The notes beneath the pieces are model-generated. The model saw only the letters and a list, made by a program, of their open reading frames with translations. It had not been told where the DNA came from and did no database searches. From Candidatus Saccharimonadota bacterium (lineage in GTDB: Bacteria > Patescibacteriota > Saccharimonadia > Saccharimonadales > Saccharimonadaceae), in contig JAFRCO010000015.1 in the NCBI GenBank assembly GCA_017404325.1, positions 25,805 to 89,804 on the forward strand: 64,000 nt of DNA, given 5' to 3'. The position numbers and the translations under genes are program-made. Shown in pieces: positions 34,214-43,171 of the stretch; the stretch's first letter is position 1, and every line of letters begins with the position of its first letter.

Positions 34214-34374
34214 AACGCGAGCGGCGAGTAATGAAGCGCGGGGAAATATATGAAATCGAAGAAAAAATATCGGACGGCGACTGGGCCGTGGTTTGCCAAT
34301 GCGCGACTATAAACGAGGCCAAACAATTATTAAAAAATCTTAAAGTGTTAGACGGAGAGGAGAAAAATGACTGA
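34210..34374 (+). CDS. Small phage protein (54 aa)
   Basis: MKRERRVMKRGEIYEIEEKI start with a very basic N-terminus and an acidic end. ATGA overlap with the gene before it and an eight-base overlap with the ParB/methyltransferase gene after it. No family recognised. Confidence 0.5.
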   Translation: MKRERRVMKRGEIYEIEEKISDGDWAVVCQCATINEAKQLLKNLKVLDGEEKND

Positions 34375-35440
34375 TATTAGCGAACTAAAGTTTGACGATA
34401 AAAACTTTAATAAACATACCGCAAAAGGTATGGGCCTATTAGAAAATTCGCTTGGTAAGTTTGGCGCGGGGCGATTTATTTTAATTGATAAAGATAATAA
34501 TATTATTGCCGGGAACGGAATAGTAGAAGCCGCCGGATCGGTTGGACTGACTAAGCTAAAAATAATCGAAACGGACGGCACGGAACTTGTAGCCGTTAAA
34601 CGCACGGACATAACATTAGACTCAGACCAAGGGCGTGAAATGGCGCTTGCCGATAATGCCACGGCGGCGGCAGACTTAGATTGGGATCGCGACAATTTGG
34701 GCGAATTCTTTGAGCCTGAAGATTTAGAAAAGTGGGATATTGACCTAAATTGGGACAAGGGCGACTTTTATGAAGAAAACACGGGCGAAGCTGGCTCTAT
34801 GGTAGACCGCTACGGCGTGCCGCAGAATAGAGAGAGAGTTTTTACTGTTAGTATTTTAGGTGATGCAGACTTTAACTTCCCACCGCGGCGGCCGTTGGCA
34901 AAAAGGCTAAAAAGCGTGCTTGAAGATAATGTTGACGAAAAGTATTATTTAGACGAAGATAGGCTGAAGCAGATAAAATTATGGGAAGATAGGCAAATAG
35001 AAAACGGAAGGGGGTTTCGCTTTGAGGTAAAAGACGGCGAAAGCATAGGGCGCGCCGTCACAACTAGCGGCGACAGACCAAGTAGCACAAATTATGTTGC
35101 TATAAAAAATAATACAAAAAAAGGTTATTTAATGGCATATGACGGCGATGGGGTTGATTGCTCGTTCCTTGCATCTACTACAAGAAGGGGCCGTGTGCAA
35201 CATGGTCTTTCTCAAACGCTACCAGCGTCTAGCCCTTGTATTGGTGTTTTAGATGGGGTTAGAATTCGCAAGCTGACGCCAAAAGAAAGCTATCGGCTTA
35301 TGGGCTTTGACGATAGCAGTTTTGATCGTGCGAATAAGGTTATAACAAGCACACAGCTTTACAAGACGGCCGGCAATTCAATTGTTGTGCCGGTTTTAGA
35401 GGCAATATTAGTTAATTTATTGAAGGCCAAAAATGGATAA
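34367..35440 (+). CDS. Chimera: ParB-like N-terminus joined to the C-terminal half of a cytosine-C5 methyltransferase
   Basis: 357 residues. Residues 1-125 are the ParB-like module that usually precedes phage adenine methylases (ILIDKDNNIIAGNGIVEAAG; MALADNATAAADLDWDRDNL). From 149 the protein is the end of a Dcm-type enzyme: motif VIII YGVPQNRERVF, a target-recognition stretch, motif IX RKLTPKESYRLMGFDD and motif X YKTAGNSIVVPVLEAIL. Motifs I to VII, with the SAM-binding loop, PCQ nucleophile and ENV, are absent. Alone it cannot methylate DNA. The join (about 34755-34815) is in frame without a stop, so it reads as an internal deletion fusing two neighbouring genes. Confidence 0.8.
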   Translation: MTDISELKFDDKNFNKHTAKGMGLLENSLGKFGAGRFILIDKDNNIIAGNGIVEAAGSVGLTKLKIIETDGTELVAVKRTDITLDSDQGREMALADNATAAADLDWDRDNLGEFFEPEDLEKWDIDLNWDKGDFYEENTGEAGSMVDRYGVPQNRERVFTVSILGDADFNFPPRRPLAKRLKSVLEDNVDEKYYLDEDRLKQIKLWEDRQIENGRGFRFEVKDGESIGRAVTTSGDRPSSTNYVAIKNNTKKGYLMAYDGDGVDCSFLASTTRRGRVQHGLSQTLPASSPCIGVLDGVRIRKLTPKESYRLMGFDDSSFDRANKVITSTQLYKTAGNSIVVPVLEAILVNLLKAKNG

Positions 35441-35567
35441 AGACGAAATTAGGACTAATGATCTAGCTAAAGCCATAAAAGCACATTTGAAATGCTCTGA
35501 TAAAGAAGCTTTAGAGAAAGCACAAATAATAATTAATAGAAAGGAGAAAAGTGAAGTTAAGAAATAA
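35433..35567 (+). CDS. Small phage protein (44 aa)
   Basis: MDKDEIRTNDLAKAIKAHLK start, helical, charged. It overlaps the chimera by eight bases and the next gene by 17. No family recognised. Confidence 0.45.
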   Translation: MDKDEIRTNDLAKAIKAHLKCSDKEALEKAQIIINRKEKSEVKK

Positions 35568-35991
35568 AAAGACTGGAGAAATAGCAACCTTAACACTAAG
35601 TACAAATGGTGAGGACATGATAATCATGGGCAACGATATGTATGCCCATATAACTAAACTTTCAGAGTTAAAGGACTATGAAGATTACGAAGAACCGAAA
35701 GAATATTGGTATATCAATTTCGATCTTGAATGTATTAAAACAACAGATGATGACACGGAAACTGATGGATACCATAAGTTAATCGGCAACTACTTTGAAA
35801 CCAATGAAGAAGCCGAAAAAGCTGTGGAAAAGCTCAAGGCTTGGAAACGGTTGAAAGATAAAGGGTTTAGGTTTGAGAGATGGTGTTTTAGTAATTCAGA
35901 AGGAAAAGCAAAAATTATTATTAAAGGGAATTGTGTTCCTGATACTGTAGAAGAATTAGACTTGCTTTTCGGAGGTGAAGAAGATGCCTAA
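35551..35991 (+). CDS. Phage protein of unknown function (146 aa)
   Basis: GTG start with AAAGGAG. An N-terminal beta-rich stretch and an acidic middle lead to WYINFDLECIKTTDDD and GNYFETNEEAEKAVEKLKAW, a combination seen in many uncharacterised phage proteins. No catalytic motif was found. It overlaps the small-terminase gene by eight bases. Confidence 0.65.
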   Translation: MKLRNKKTGEIATLTLSTNGEDMIIMGNDMYAHITKLSELKDYEDYEEPKEYWYINFDLECIKTTDDDTETDGYHKLIGNYFETNEEAEKAVEKLKAWKRLKDKGFRFERWCFSNSEGKAKIIIKGNCVPDTVEELDLLFGGEEDA

Positions 35992-36373
35992 CCCCGAAAA
36001 CTTGGTTCCATTAAATAACCGAACAAAGACCGAACAAAGAAAAATAACGCAAATGGGCGGAATAGCAAGCGGCGAAGCAAGGCGCAAAAAGAAGCAGCGC
36101 GGCGATATATTGCGCGAGATAGTTAATACCGAAATAACCAATGAAAAGATGCTGAATAATTTACGCGCGCTTGGTATTTTCAAAGAGCATCCAACGCTTG
36201 AAGATTATATTAATGCTACGGCAACTAAAGATATGACTAAAAAAGCATCGATGCAAGATTTGCAGCGCATGAACGAAGAAATCTATGGGCCGAATAAACA
36301 ACAGGTCGAACTATCGGGCGAAGTCACCGGAATCACTATTAATGTAAAAAAATACGATAAGGAGGGCAAATGA
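35984..36373 (+). CDS. Probable small terminase subunit
   Basis: 129 residues from ATG 35984 (GGAGG eight bases upstream; an in-frame GTG at 35975 is less likely). RTKTEQRKITQMGGIASGEA then RRKKKQRGD is the start of a widespread phage family placed before large terminases and often annotated as small terminase or its DNA-binding subunit. Two small genes separate it from the large subunit. The assignment is by pattern and place. Confidence 0.62.
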   Translation: MPNPENLVPLNNRTKTEQRKITQMGGIASGEARRKKKQRGDILREIVNTEITNEKMLNNLRALGIFKEHPTLEDYINATATKDMTKKASMQDLQRMNEEIYGPNKQQVELSGEVTGITINVKKYDKEGK

Positions 36374-36546
36374 CCGAAGAAGAATCTTATGAAGTGATTG
36401 ATCGTCTGCTAATGGCCGCTTTTGGTGATAAAAGAGTAATAGACAAGTTTTGCGCGATTATAGCAAAACAAATCAAAGACAGAGTTATACAGATGCTTAT
36501 AGATGAGGGACTTAACGAGTTCAAACTCAAGGAGGGCGATGCTTAG
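36370..36546 (+). CDS. Small phage protein (58 aa)
   Basis: MTEEESYEVIDRLLMAAFGD start, fully helical. ATGA overlap with the preceding gene and eight-base overlap with the methyltransferase homologue. No family recognised. Confidence 0.5.
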   Translation: MTEEESYEVIDRLLMAAFGDKRVIDKFCAIIAKQIKDRVIQMLIDEGLNEFKLKEGDA

Positions 36547-37192
36547 GGTTTTAGAACTATTTGCTGGAACTAGATGCATAAGTCGAGCTTTTGAACGAAA
36601 AGGTCATAAAACATTTAGCGTCGAATGGAATAAAGAATTCGATAATATTGATTTATATGATGATGTGAATAATTTAACATATGATTCGATCATTGAATTA
36701 TGCGGTGGTAAACCGGATATTATATGGGCAAGCCCAGATTGCACGACTTATTCAGTAGCAGCTATAAGTCGGCATCGAAAAGTTAACCCAACTAATGGCA
36801 ACCTTGACCCGATTAGCGAATATGCGAAATTCTGCGATAAAACAAATCATCATGTAGTGAATTTGATAAAAGAAATTAATCCAAAGCTATTCTTTATTGA
36901 AAATCCGAGAGGCGGATTGCGCAAAATGAGTTTCATGCAAGATATGCCAAGATATACTGTCACTTATTGCCAATATGGAGATAAGCGAATGAAACCAACA
37001 GATATATGGACAAATCATCCATTTCCACATTTTAAACCGGCATGCAAAAATGGCGATTCATGTCATGTTAGCGCGCCAAGAGGTTCTAAAACCGGCACTC
37101 AAGGTTTAAAGAATTCTAAACAAAGAAGTCAAATACCCGATGCATTATGCGATTATATAGTAAAAATTAGTGAGGAGTTTTTATGCAAGTAG
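36539..37192 (+). CDS. Phage cytosine-C5 DNA methyltransferase homologue
   Basis: 217 residues from ATG 36539 (AAGGAGGGCG upstream). Motif I MLRVLELFAGTRCISRAFE, motif IV ASPDCTTYS (nucleophile Cys kept, but PDC instead of PPC) and motif VI FFIENPRGGLR (ENP instead of ENV). It has no separate target-recognition domain or motif VIII. It belongs to the compact phage group ending near RSQIPDALCDYI. It may protect phage DNA from restriction; activity is uncertain. It overlaps the terminase gene by ten bases. Confidence 0.82.
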   Translation: MLRVLELFAGTRCISRAFERKGHKTFSVEWNKEFDNIDLYDDVNNLTYDSIIELCGGKPDIIWASPDCTTYSVAAISRHRKVNPTNGNLDPISEYAKFCDKTNHHVVNLIKEINPKLFFIENPRGGLRKMSFMQDMPRYTVTYCQYGDKRMKPTDIWTNHPFPHFKPACKNGDSCHVSAPRGSKTGTQGLKNSKQRSQIPDALCDYIVKISEEFLCK

Positions 37193-38484
37193 AAATTGAT
37201 GTGCCGGCGCCATTTGTTGAACTATTTGAACCGAGCAAACATTGGCGACATATTCTATTCCATGGCGGTCGCTCTAGTGGCAAATCAACCACGGTAGCCA
37301 TTTTTCTTGTATCTCTTGCAACAAGCAAACCTATTCGCGTTTTATGTTGCCGCGAGGTTCAGAATTCAATTGCTGAATCCGTGCATAAACTATTAGCTGA
37401 TATGATCGCGAAATATAACTTGCCGGGTTGGGAAGTCACTCGTGAAACGATACGCAATGCAAATGGCTCAGAGTTTATTTTTAAAGGCTTGCGTGGCAAT
37501 GCACAAAGTATTAAATCACTTGAAGGCATCGATATCTGCTGGGTTGAGGAAGCGCAGACTGTTTCTATGGAGTCAATTGATATCCTTATTCCGACTATTA
37601 GAAAAGAAGGATCATATTTTATATGGACCTTTAATCGACTAACTGAGAACGACCCGGTATGGGAACGAATCGCAAGTCATCCGGATGATCGAACTTATGT
37701 GCGTCAAATTAATAGCAATGAAGTCGAGAAATTATTATCGCCGGAAATAATTGCAGAGCGCGAAAAAATGCGCAAGGAAAACCCGGAATTATTTGAGCAT
37801 ATATGGCTAGGCAAACCGATGACGGTGGCAACTGGTTCAATCTATGGTAAACAATTAGCGCAAGCACGAGAAGATGGCCGCATTGGCAAAGTGCCTTATG
37901 ATGGCTCGGCTCCGGTCTATGCCGCGCTAGACCTTGGTGTTGGCGATAGCACGGCTATTTGTTTCTTCCAAACAGTCGGGCAAGAAATTCACTTTATAGA
38001 TTATTATGAAAGCGCCGGCGAAGACTTAGCTCATTATATAAATGTACTAGCTAATAAGCCATGGGAATATCGACAAATATATCTTCCGCATGATGCACGC
38101 GCAAGGGAATTGCAAACGGGCAAAACGCGTGAAGATTTCTTTAGAGAGCATGGCTATAATAATGTGACTATTCTAAGACCTTCGCGTATGGTTTTAGGTC
38201 AAGACGACATTAACATGACGGCAAGACCTAAATTCAGCCGTTGTTGGTTTGATGAAGTCAAATGTTCGCGTTTGCTTGAGTGCTTGCGTGCCTATCATTA
38301 TGAATATGATGAGAAGAATAAACTATTGAAAGATCGTCCGCATCATGACTGGTCTAGCCATGCAGCCGATGCTTTTATATATTCTTTGATCGCAGAAACC
38401 GAACAAATTGAAATTCAAACCAATATTAAATTTAAAGTATTCACTCCAAAAGCATTTCAAGGTGAACAAAAAACAGGATTTTAA
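37183..38484 (+). CDS. terL: Terminase large subunit
   Basis: 433 residues, PBSX/Terminase_3 type motor that packages DNA into the prohead. The ATPase has Walker A FHGGRSSGKST (26-36) and Walker B IDICWVEEA (116-124), with coupling motif YFIWTFN. The nuclease half has AALDLGVGDST (about 245) and SHAADAFIYSL near the end, the expected acidic residues. The glycosyltransferase starts at the base after its stop. Confidence 0.95.
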   Translation: MQVEIDVPAPFVELFEPSKHWRHILFHGGRSSGKSTTVAIFLVSLATSKPIRVLCCREVQNSIAESVHKLLADMIAKYNLPGWEVTRETIRNANGSEFIFKGLRGNAQSIKSLEGIDICWVEEAQTVSMESIDILIPTIRKEGSYFIWTFNRLTENDPVWERIASHPDDRTYVRQINSNEVEKLLSPEIIAEREKMRKENPELFEHIWLGKPMTVATGSIYGKQLAQAREDGRIGKVPYDGSAPVYAALDLGVGDSTAICFFQTVGQEIHFIDYYESAGEDLAHYINVLANKPWEYRQIYLPHDARARELQTGKTREDFFREHGYNNVTILRPSRMVLGQDDINMTARPKFSRCWFDEVKCSRLLECLRAYHYEYDEKNKLLKDRPHHDWSSHAADAFIYSLIAETEQIEIQTNIKFKVFTPKAFQGEQKTGF

Positions 38485-39975
38485 ATGCAACCAAAAGTTA
38501 GTCTAATAATCACGGTATACAATAAAGCACCATTTTTGCGCAGGTGTTTAGATAGCGTGAAAAATCAAGTTAAAAATGATGCGCAAATAATAGTAGTCGA
38601 TGATGGTTCTACCGATGGTTCAGCTGAAATTTGTGATGAATATGATTTTGAAATATATCATATTGAAAATGGTGGAGTTTCAGAAGCGCGTAATTTCGGC
38701 ATGAATAAGGCTAAAGGTGAATATATAACATTCTTAGATAGCGATGATATATTGACACCGAAAACATTAAATATCATGGAAAAAGTTGCAGGTCGTGGGT
38801 TCAATATTTATCAATTTGGGCAATATAGATGTAAAACACCGGAAAATTGTAATAAAATACCCTATGCATCGCCAAAAGGTCATTATGATTTGTATTTCAT
38901 ACCAAAATATTGGGTGATGGTATGGAACAAATTATATAAAAAGAGTTTTCTTGAAGAAAACCATATCAGATTTCAAAAAGATATGAGTTTTGGCGAAGAT
39001 GCAATATTCAACATGCAATGTATATTAGCAAATGGTGGTTTATACCATGCACCGCAAACTACAATCATTCATTGTTTAGATGATAAAAACTCATTATGCC
39101 GAGGCAATTTGAACTTAGAAAAAATTGAAAAGTTAGATGCAGAATTAAATAAAATAGCTGATCAACAAATTGAGCCAAATAAAATTCAATGGGCTAGAAT
39201 AGCGGTAAATGAACATCGCAATTCTAGATTATTTAAAAAATATGGTTTCAATAAAGAATCAAAAGGCGAATATGATATCGTTTATATGGTCAAGGATGAA
39301 TATGAAAATGAAGAATTGAGATATTCTTTGCGATCAGTAGAACAAAACTGGAAATATCGAAATATTTGGTTTTGTGGTGGTTGCCCGAATGGATTGAAAC
39401 CCGATAAAATGTTTCCTATCAAACAAGAAGGTTTTTTGAAATGGGATAGAGTTCGCGATATGCTTATTAAAGTATGCGAAAACGATGATATATCAGAAAA
39501 CTTTTGGTTGTTTAATGATGATTTTTTCATTTTAAAGCCAATGGCTGATGATATGCAACCTCAATATAATGGCGAATTGATACCATATATTGAGCGCATC
39601 GAAAAGAAACATCAAGGTAGAGAAGATGCATATACTAGCAGATTAAGACAAGCAAATAATACTTTAAAGAAAATGGGTTATACCACTTTTAATTATGAAG
39701 TGCATAAGCCAATGTTAATTAATCGCAAGAAGGCGCTCGAGGTTCTAAAAAAATTTGAAGGCACTCCATGTTTCAGAAGTTTATATGGCAATTATTATGC
39801 GATTGGTGGCATTAATAAACATGATATGAAAATCAAAGTTTTGAATTATGGAAAAATGTATTTGGTCGAAGGCACATGGGAATTTCTGTCAACTTCCGAC
39901 GATAGTTTCAATTATGGGCAAGTTGGTACATTTTTGCGTGAAAAATTTTATAAAAAATGCAGATTTGAATTATAA
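38485..39975 (+). CDS. Two-domain glycosyltransferase: GT2 plus Stealth-like domain
   Basis: 496 residues. Residues 1-225 are a GT-A family 2 transferase (VSLIITVYNKAPFLRRCLDS, DDGST at 39-43, DSDD at 85-88). Residues 262-480 resemble the Stealth/capsular-polysaccharide phosphotransferase family: YDIVYMVKDEYENEELRYSL (CR-like start), LKWDRVRDMLIKV and NFWLFNDDFFILKPM with the NDD motif. It is transcribed inside the packaging operon between terminase and portal. It could modify host surface glycans (superinfection immunity) or decorate virions. By eye it is more AT-rich than its neighbours, suggesting separate acquisition. Confidence 0.85.
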   Translation: MQPKVSLIITVYNKAPFLRRCLDSVKNQVKNDAQIIVVDDGSTDGSAEICDEYDFEIYHIENGGVSEARNFGMNKAKGEYITFLDSDDILTPKTLNIMEKVAGRGFNIYQFGQYRCKTPENCNKIPYASPKGHYDLYFIPKYWVMVWNKLYKKSFLEENHIRFQKDMSFGEDAIFNMQCILANGGLYHAPQTTIIHCLDDKNSLCRGNLNLEKIEKLDAELNKIADQQIEPNKIQWARIAVNEHRNSRLFKKYGFNKESKGEYDIVYMVKDEYENEELRYSLRSVEQNWKYRNIWFCGGCPNGLKPDKMFPIKQEGFLKWDRVRDMLIKVCENDDISENFWLFNDDFFILKPMADDMQPQYNGELIPYIERIEKKHQGREDAYTSRLRQANNTLKKMGYTTFNYEVHKPMLINRKKALEVLKKFEGTPCFRSLYGNYYAIGGINKHDMKIKVLNYGKMYLVEGTWEFLSTSDDSFNYGQVGTFLREKFYKKCRFEL

Positions 39976-40032
39976 ATTGGCATTTTTATATGAAAATTAA
40001 TAATTTTTAATCACTTTTAACTAATTTAATGT

Positions 40033-40071
40033 GTTATAATGAAAATATATGGCGATGCGTTAGGTCATTTC
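40033..40071 (+). promoter_or_regulatory. Phage late promoter and leader, copy 1 (portal)
   Basis: TGTTATAAT (-10 at 40035-40040), 8 bases, then ATGGCGATGCGTT (from 40049). GCGTT can pair with AACGC at about 40078. Confidence 0.72.
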
Positions 40072-41919
40072 GTGGCTGAACGCAAAACAAATTCTCGAAA
40101 AGATAAAAATTTGCAAAAATGGTTGCAAAAATTTGATGACTCGTGGCTTTATGCACAGCAGAACTACCATGAGAGATGGGAACGAAACTGGAAATTATAT
40201 CATAATATTCGTACCAAACGATCGCATGACGGTGTAGTTAAGACATTCGTACCGATGGTGAATTCGACCATTAATACATTAGTGGCTGCATTATTTAATT
40301 CAAATCCAAGTGTGAAATACTTGCCGAATCACCCCGATCAAGAGAAAGATACTGCGGTGTTAAATGAAATATATGATGATTTTGCGCGCAAAGATAATTG
40401 GGTACAAAAGAACAAAATCAATGGCAAACAAGGTTTGATCACTGGCAATTATGCATGTTTTTATGAATGGAAAGATGACAAAGATGGCGGCTATGTTCAT
40501 AAAGAAGTAGTGCCAATTCGTGATATGATTATCGACCCACAAAGCCATTCATATCGTGATTGGAGATATGTCGGGCGAAGATATTTCGCATCGAAAAAAG
40601 CGCTCTCAGAAGAAACTTATTGGGACATGGAAAAAGGCAAGGAAGTCAAGCGATTCAAACATTTAGATGAAGTTGAACCGAGTGGTTCTTTGACTGATTA
40701 TGAATCTGATAAAGTGAAAAAAGATCAAACTATTGGTGCAACCGCTCCGGGTGATGGCGATATTGTTGAATGCATCGAAATATGGACTCGTTCAAAAGTA
40801 GTGGTGATTGCTAATAGAAATTGCATTATTGAAGAACGCGAGAACCCATATCATCGATTGGAAAAAGCTCATTTTGAGAGGCAAAAAGCTGAATATGAAT
40901 TAGATGCGCTTGAATATGAACAAAATTTAGCTGATTGGCAAGCGCAACGAGCCAATCAATTAACTTTATATGGGTATGATATCGGTGAATATCCAGTTGA
41001 AAAACCAGAATTTAAAGCTGAATTTAACGAAGAAATGGCAGGCTTCTTGCCGTTCGCTCATGGTCGTGATTATGAAGATATTTCATTAACTTATGGCGAT
41101 TCAGATGTTGATATTATTGCCGACCAACAAGAGCTATTAAATGATATGACCGAGCTAAATATTGAAGCTATCCTTTATACGCTATATCCAGAAAAGACAC
41201 TCGATCCTAAATACTCGACTTGGGCTAATGACCTTAACCCGCGTCCGGGCAAAGTTTATCCTATCCCGGCCGGAGCTATGGTTTGGAATAACCCGCCAGC
41301 TATTCCTACCAACGCATTTAATGAGCGCTTAAATATTAAAGCCGAGATGCGCGAAGCTGTTTCAGTTTCTGAAGTAAATAAAGGCGTGGCTATGACGGAC
41401 AAGACTACCGCGACTGAGATTAAAGCGCAAATGGGCCAAGCCGACCAAAGAATTACTGAAAAAGCGCAAACCTTGGCTAATGATTTCTTCTTCCAAGAAG
41501 CAAAGATCGTATTAAAAATGTTGCAATTATACGCGCCGGACAAGCTATATGTTCGCACGATTCAAGATGCAAATGTGAGCTTTGAAAAGGTTGATATGAG
41601 CCGCTTTGTTGGCGAATATACGCCAATGGTGACGCTCGATATTCAGAAGAAATACGAAGAAGCGCAACAGCAACAAGCCTATATGGACGCGTTTCAGATG
41701 ATTATTCAAGACCCGACTAATAACCTATTAGCCGCGAAGCAGATTCTTTATAAGAAGATGATGCCAAGCTTAACTGATGAAGAAATAGAACAAATTATCA
41801 CTCCGGTTAATTCGCCGGATGCAAGCACGCCGGAAGCTGTCCCGGCAGACGAACAACAATTAATGGGAGTGTCAGAAATGACACCGGAGGAAGGAGACCT
41901 AAGTGGACAATTGGTCTAA
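40072..41919 (+). CDS. Portal protein
   Basis: About 615 residues. It starts with helical SWLYAQQNYHERWERNWKLY and has the portal-type segment PMVNSTINTLVAALFNSNPS, then DMTELNIEAILYTLYPEKT and a Gln-rich helical C-terminus. Portals form the dodecameric DNA channel at one capsid vertex. Size and place (after terminase, before scaffold and capsid) support this. Start: the longest frame begins at ATG 40039, but that codon overlaps the -10 box. GTG 40072, at the distance seen after the same leader elsewhere, is preferred. Confidence 0.85.
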   Translation: MAERKTNSRKDKNLQKWLQKFDDSWLYAQQNYHERWERNWKLYHNIRTKRSHDGVVKTFVPMVNSTINTLVAALFNSNPSVKYLPNHPDQEKDTAVLNEIYDDFARKDNWVQKNKINGKQGLITGNYACFYEWKDDKDGGYVHKEVVPIRDMIIDPQSHSYRDWRYVGRRYFASKKALSEETYWDMEKGKEVKRFKHLDEVEPSGSLTDYESDKVKKDQTIGATAPGDGDIVECIEIWTRSKVVVIANRNCIIEERENPYHRLEKAHFERQKAEYELDALEYEQNLADWQAQRANQLTLYGYDIGEYPVEKPEFKAEFNEEMAGFLPFAHGRDYEDISLTYGDSDVDIIADQQELLNDMTELNIEAILYTLYPEKTLDPKYSTWANDLNPRPGKVYPIPAGAMVWNNPPAIPTNAFNERLNIKAEMREAVSVSEVNKGVAMTDKTTATEIKAQMGQADQRITEKAQTLANDFFFQEAKIVLKMLQLYAPDKLYVRTIQDANVSFEKVDMSRFVGEYTPMVTLDIQKKYEEAQQQQAYMDAFQMIIQDPTNNLLAAKQILYKKMMPSLTDEEIEQIITPVNSPDASTPEAVPADEQQLMGVSEMTPEEGDLSGQLV

Positions 41920-42151
41920 AGAAGAAATGGCCGAGCTTCGCAAGTTTTGGAAAGGCGATATCGGCAAAAAATATATTAAACGCATGGAAGATACAAAGAA
42001 GCAATTATTGCAAGCAGCTATGGGAACTCCAACTCGTGATGATGTGGTGCGCTATGTTGCGATCGCTAATGGTTTCGATTCAGTCCTACAAGATATCGAG
42101 GCAGTTGTTAATTTAGAAAAAGAAAAGGAGGGAGCCGCAAAGAAGAAATAA
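41903..42151 (+). CDS. Phage protein between portal and scaffold (82 aa)
   Basis: GTG start with GGAAGGAG. MDNWSKEEMAELRKFWKGDI start, helical throughout, Lys-rich end. It overlaps the portal gene by 17 bases. Function unknown; probably a head-assembly accessory. Confidence 0.6.
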   Translation: MDNWSKEEMAELRKFWKGDIGKKYIKRMEDTKKQLLQAAMGTPTRDDVVRYVAIANGFDSVLQDIEAVVNLEKEKEGAAKKK

Positions 42152-42155
42152 TCTT

Positions 42156-42299
42156 TGGGCTGTGCGGATAGGTGGCCGCCAGACCAGCACCTTTAAATGT
42201 TTATTACATTAAAAGAACTTTTCATGTTCTAGGAGCAAAGGTGCTCCCGCATCGCCAATGTGATTAAGGTGCTGGACTGGTGGGGATAACCCCACAGCG
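42156..42299 (+). ncRNA. Branched structured RNA inside the head operon
   Basis: Outer pairing GCTGTG (about 42160) with CACAGC (about 42291). A long stem CCAGACCAGCACCTT / AAGGTGCTGGACTGG (one mismatch) encloses three hairpins: TTTAAATGT / ACATTAAA, AGAAC / GTTCT and GGAGCA / TGCTCC. The segment CGCATCGCCA (42248-42257) between the last hairpin and the closing stem is unpaired and complementary to the TGGCGRTGCG of the phage late leaders. No promoter is visible directly before it, so it is probably processed from, or part of, the head-gene transcript. Confidence 0.6.
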
Positions 42300-42327
42300 A
42301 ATCATTAACAATTAAAGGAGAATGTTT

Positions 42328-43110
42328 ATGGCAGAAACTGTAAACGAACCAGAATTGTTTTCGGAGTCAGATTTTGCGGATGACCAAACCGAAAACGAAT
42401 CCAGTCCAGCAGTCGAGGAAACCAATGAACAACCGACTAGCGAGAAAGACGCTACCGATTCAAAGGAAGATTCGACTAACGCAAACGAATCACAAACCGG
42501 CGATGAAATAGAAGAATTCTTGGCGAAGAAAGGTATCAAATTAGACGACCCGGATGCGCTCCGTAAAGTCGCTGATATGTACCGAAATGTCGAGAAAGAT
42601 TACGGCAAAAAGTCCCAAGAAAAGGCACAGCTTGAAAGGCAACTGGAGCAATTAAACGCACAGCAAGCGCCAATTAGGCCAAGCTCTGATCCTATGGACC
42701 GACTTCAAGCTTTAGAAAGGCAGCTAGCAGCCGATAGGCAATTAGCGGCCGTAAAAGAATGGAAGGCAGCCAAAAATCTATCCCCAGAGGTTGAGGCCAA
42801 GATGGTCGAGTATCTAAGCCAACCTTTAGAGGCAAATGGCGTTAGACAAACCGACAATAACGGCAACCCATTAACTAAAATGTTTTTGGTGCAAGCCGGC
42901 GCTTTGACTTATGATGAGGTTTTTAGAAATGTTGGCGGTGAAAGCTTTAAAGCTGATGCCGTCAAAGAAGAACTAAAAACTGCCGTTGCTAATGAAATCG
43001 CAGCCAAGCAAAACGCGAAAAGTCCTTCGTCCTTAGCGACCGATTCCACGCAATTTGCTAAACCGAAAGAGGCTGACGATGAATTTGTAGCCGGGCTATT
43101 TGACGACTAA
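42328..43110 (+). CDS. Probable capsid scaffolding protein
   Basis: 260 residues from ATG 42328 (GGAG eight bases upstream; ATG 42322 is too close). The N-terminal 60 residues are acidic and disordered (NEPELFSESDFADD). A coiled coil follows (KSQEKAQLERQLEQLNAQQA), and the end is Lys-rich. This composition, and the place between portal and capsid, is typical of scaffolds that template the prohead and then leave. Confidence 0.72.
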   Translation: MAETVNEPELFSESDFADDQTENESSPAVEETNEQPTSEKDATDSKEDSTNANESQTGDEIEEFLAKKGIKLDDPDALRKVADMYRNVEKDYGKKSQEKAQLERQLEQLNAQQAPIRPSSDPMDRLQALERQLAADRQLAAVKEWKAAKNLSPEVEAKMVEYLSQPLEANGVRQTDNNGNPLTKMFLVQAGALTYDEVFRNVGGESFKADAVKEELKTAVANEIAAKQNAKSPSSLATDSTQFAKPKEADDEFVAGLFDD

Positions 43111-43171
43111 TAATTCATAATAACAGCCGCTTCGGAAACTGATTATTAATTTAACTTTAGGAGAAATTCTA

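Noticed and set aside
34367..37192. One methyltransferase gene split by an insertion between 35440 and 36539
   Set aside because: The order is reversed (C-terminal half first), and the 36539 protein has its own complete compact-family ending.
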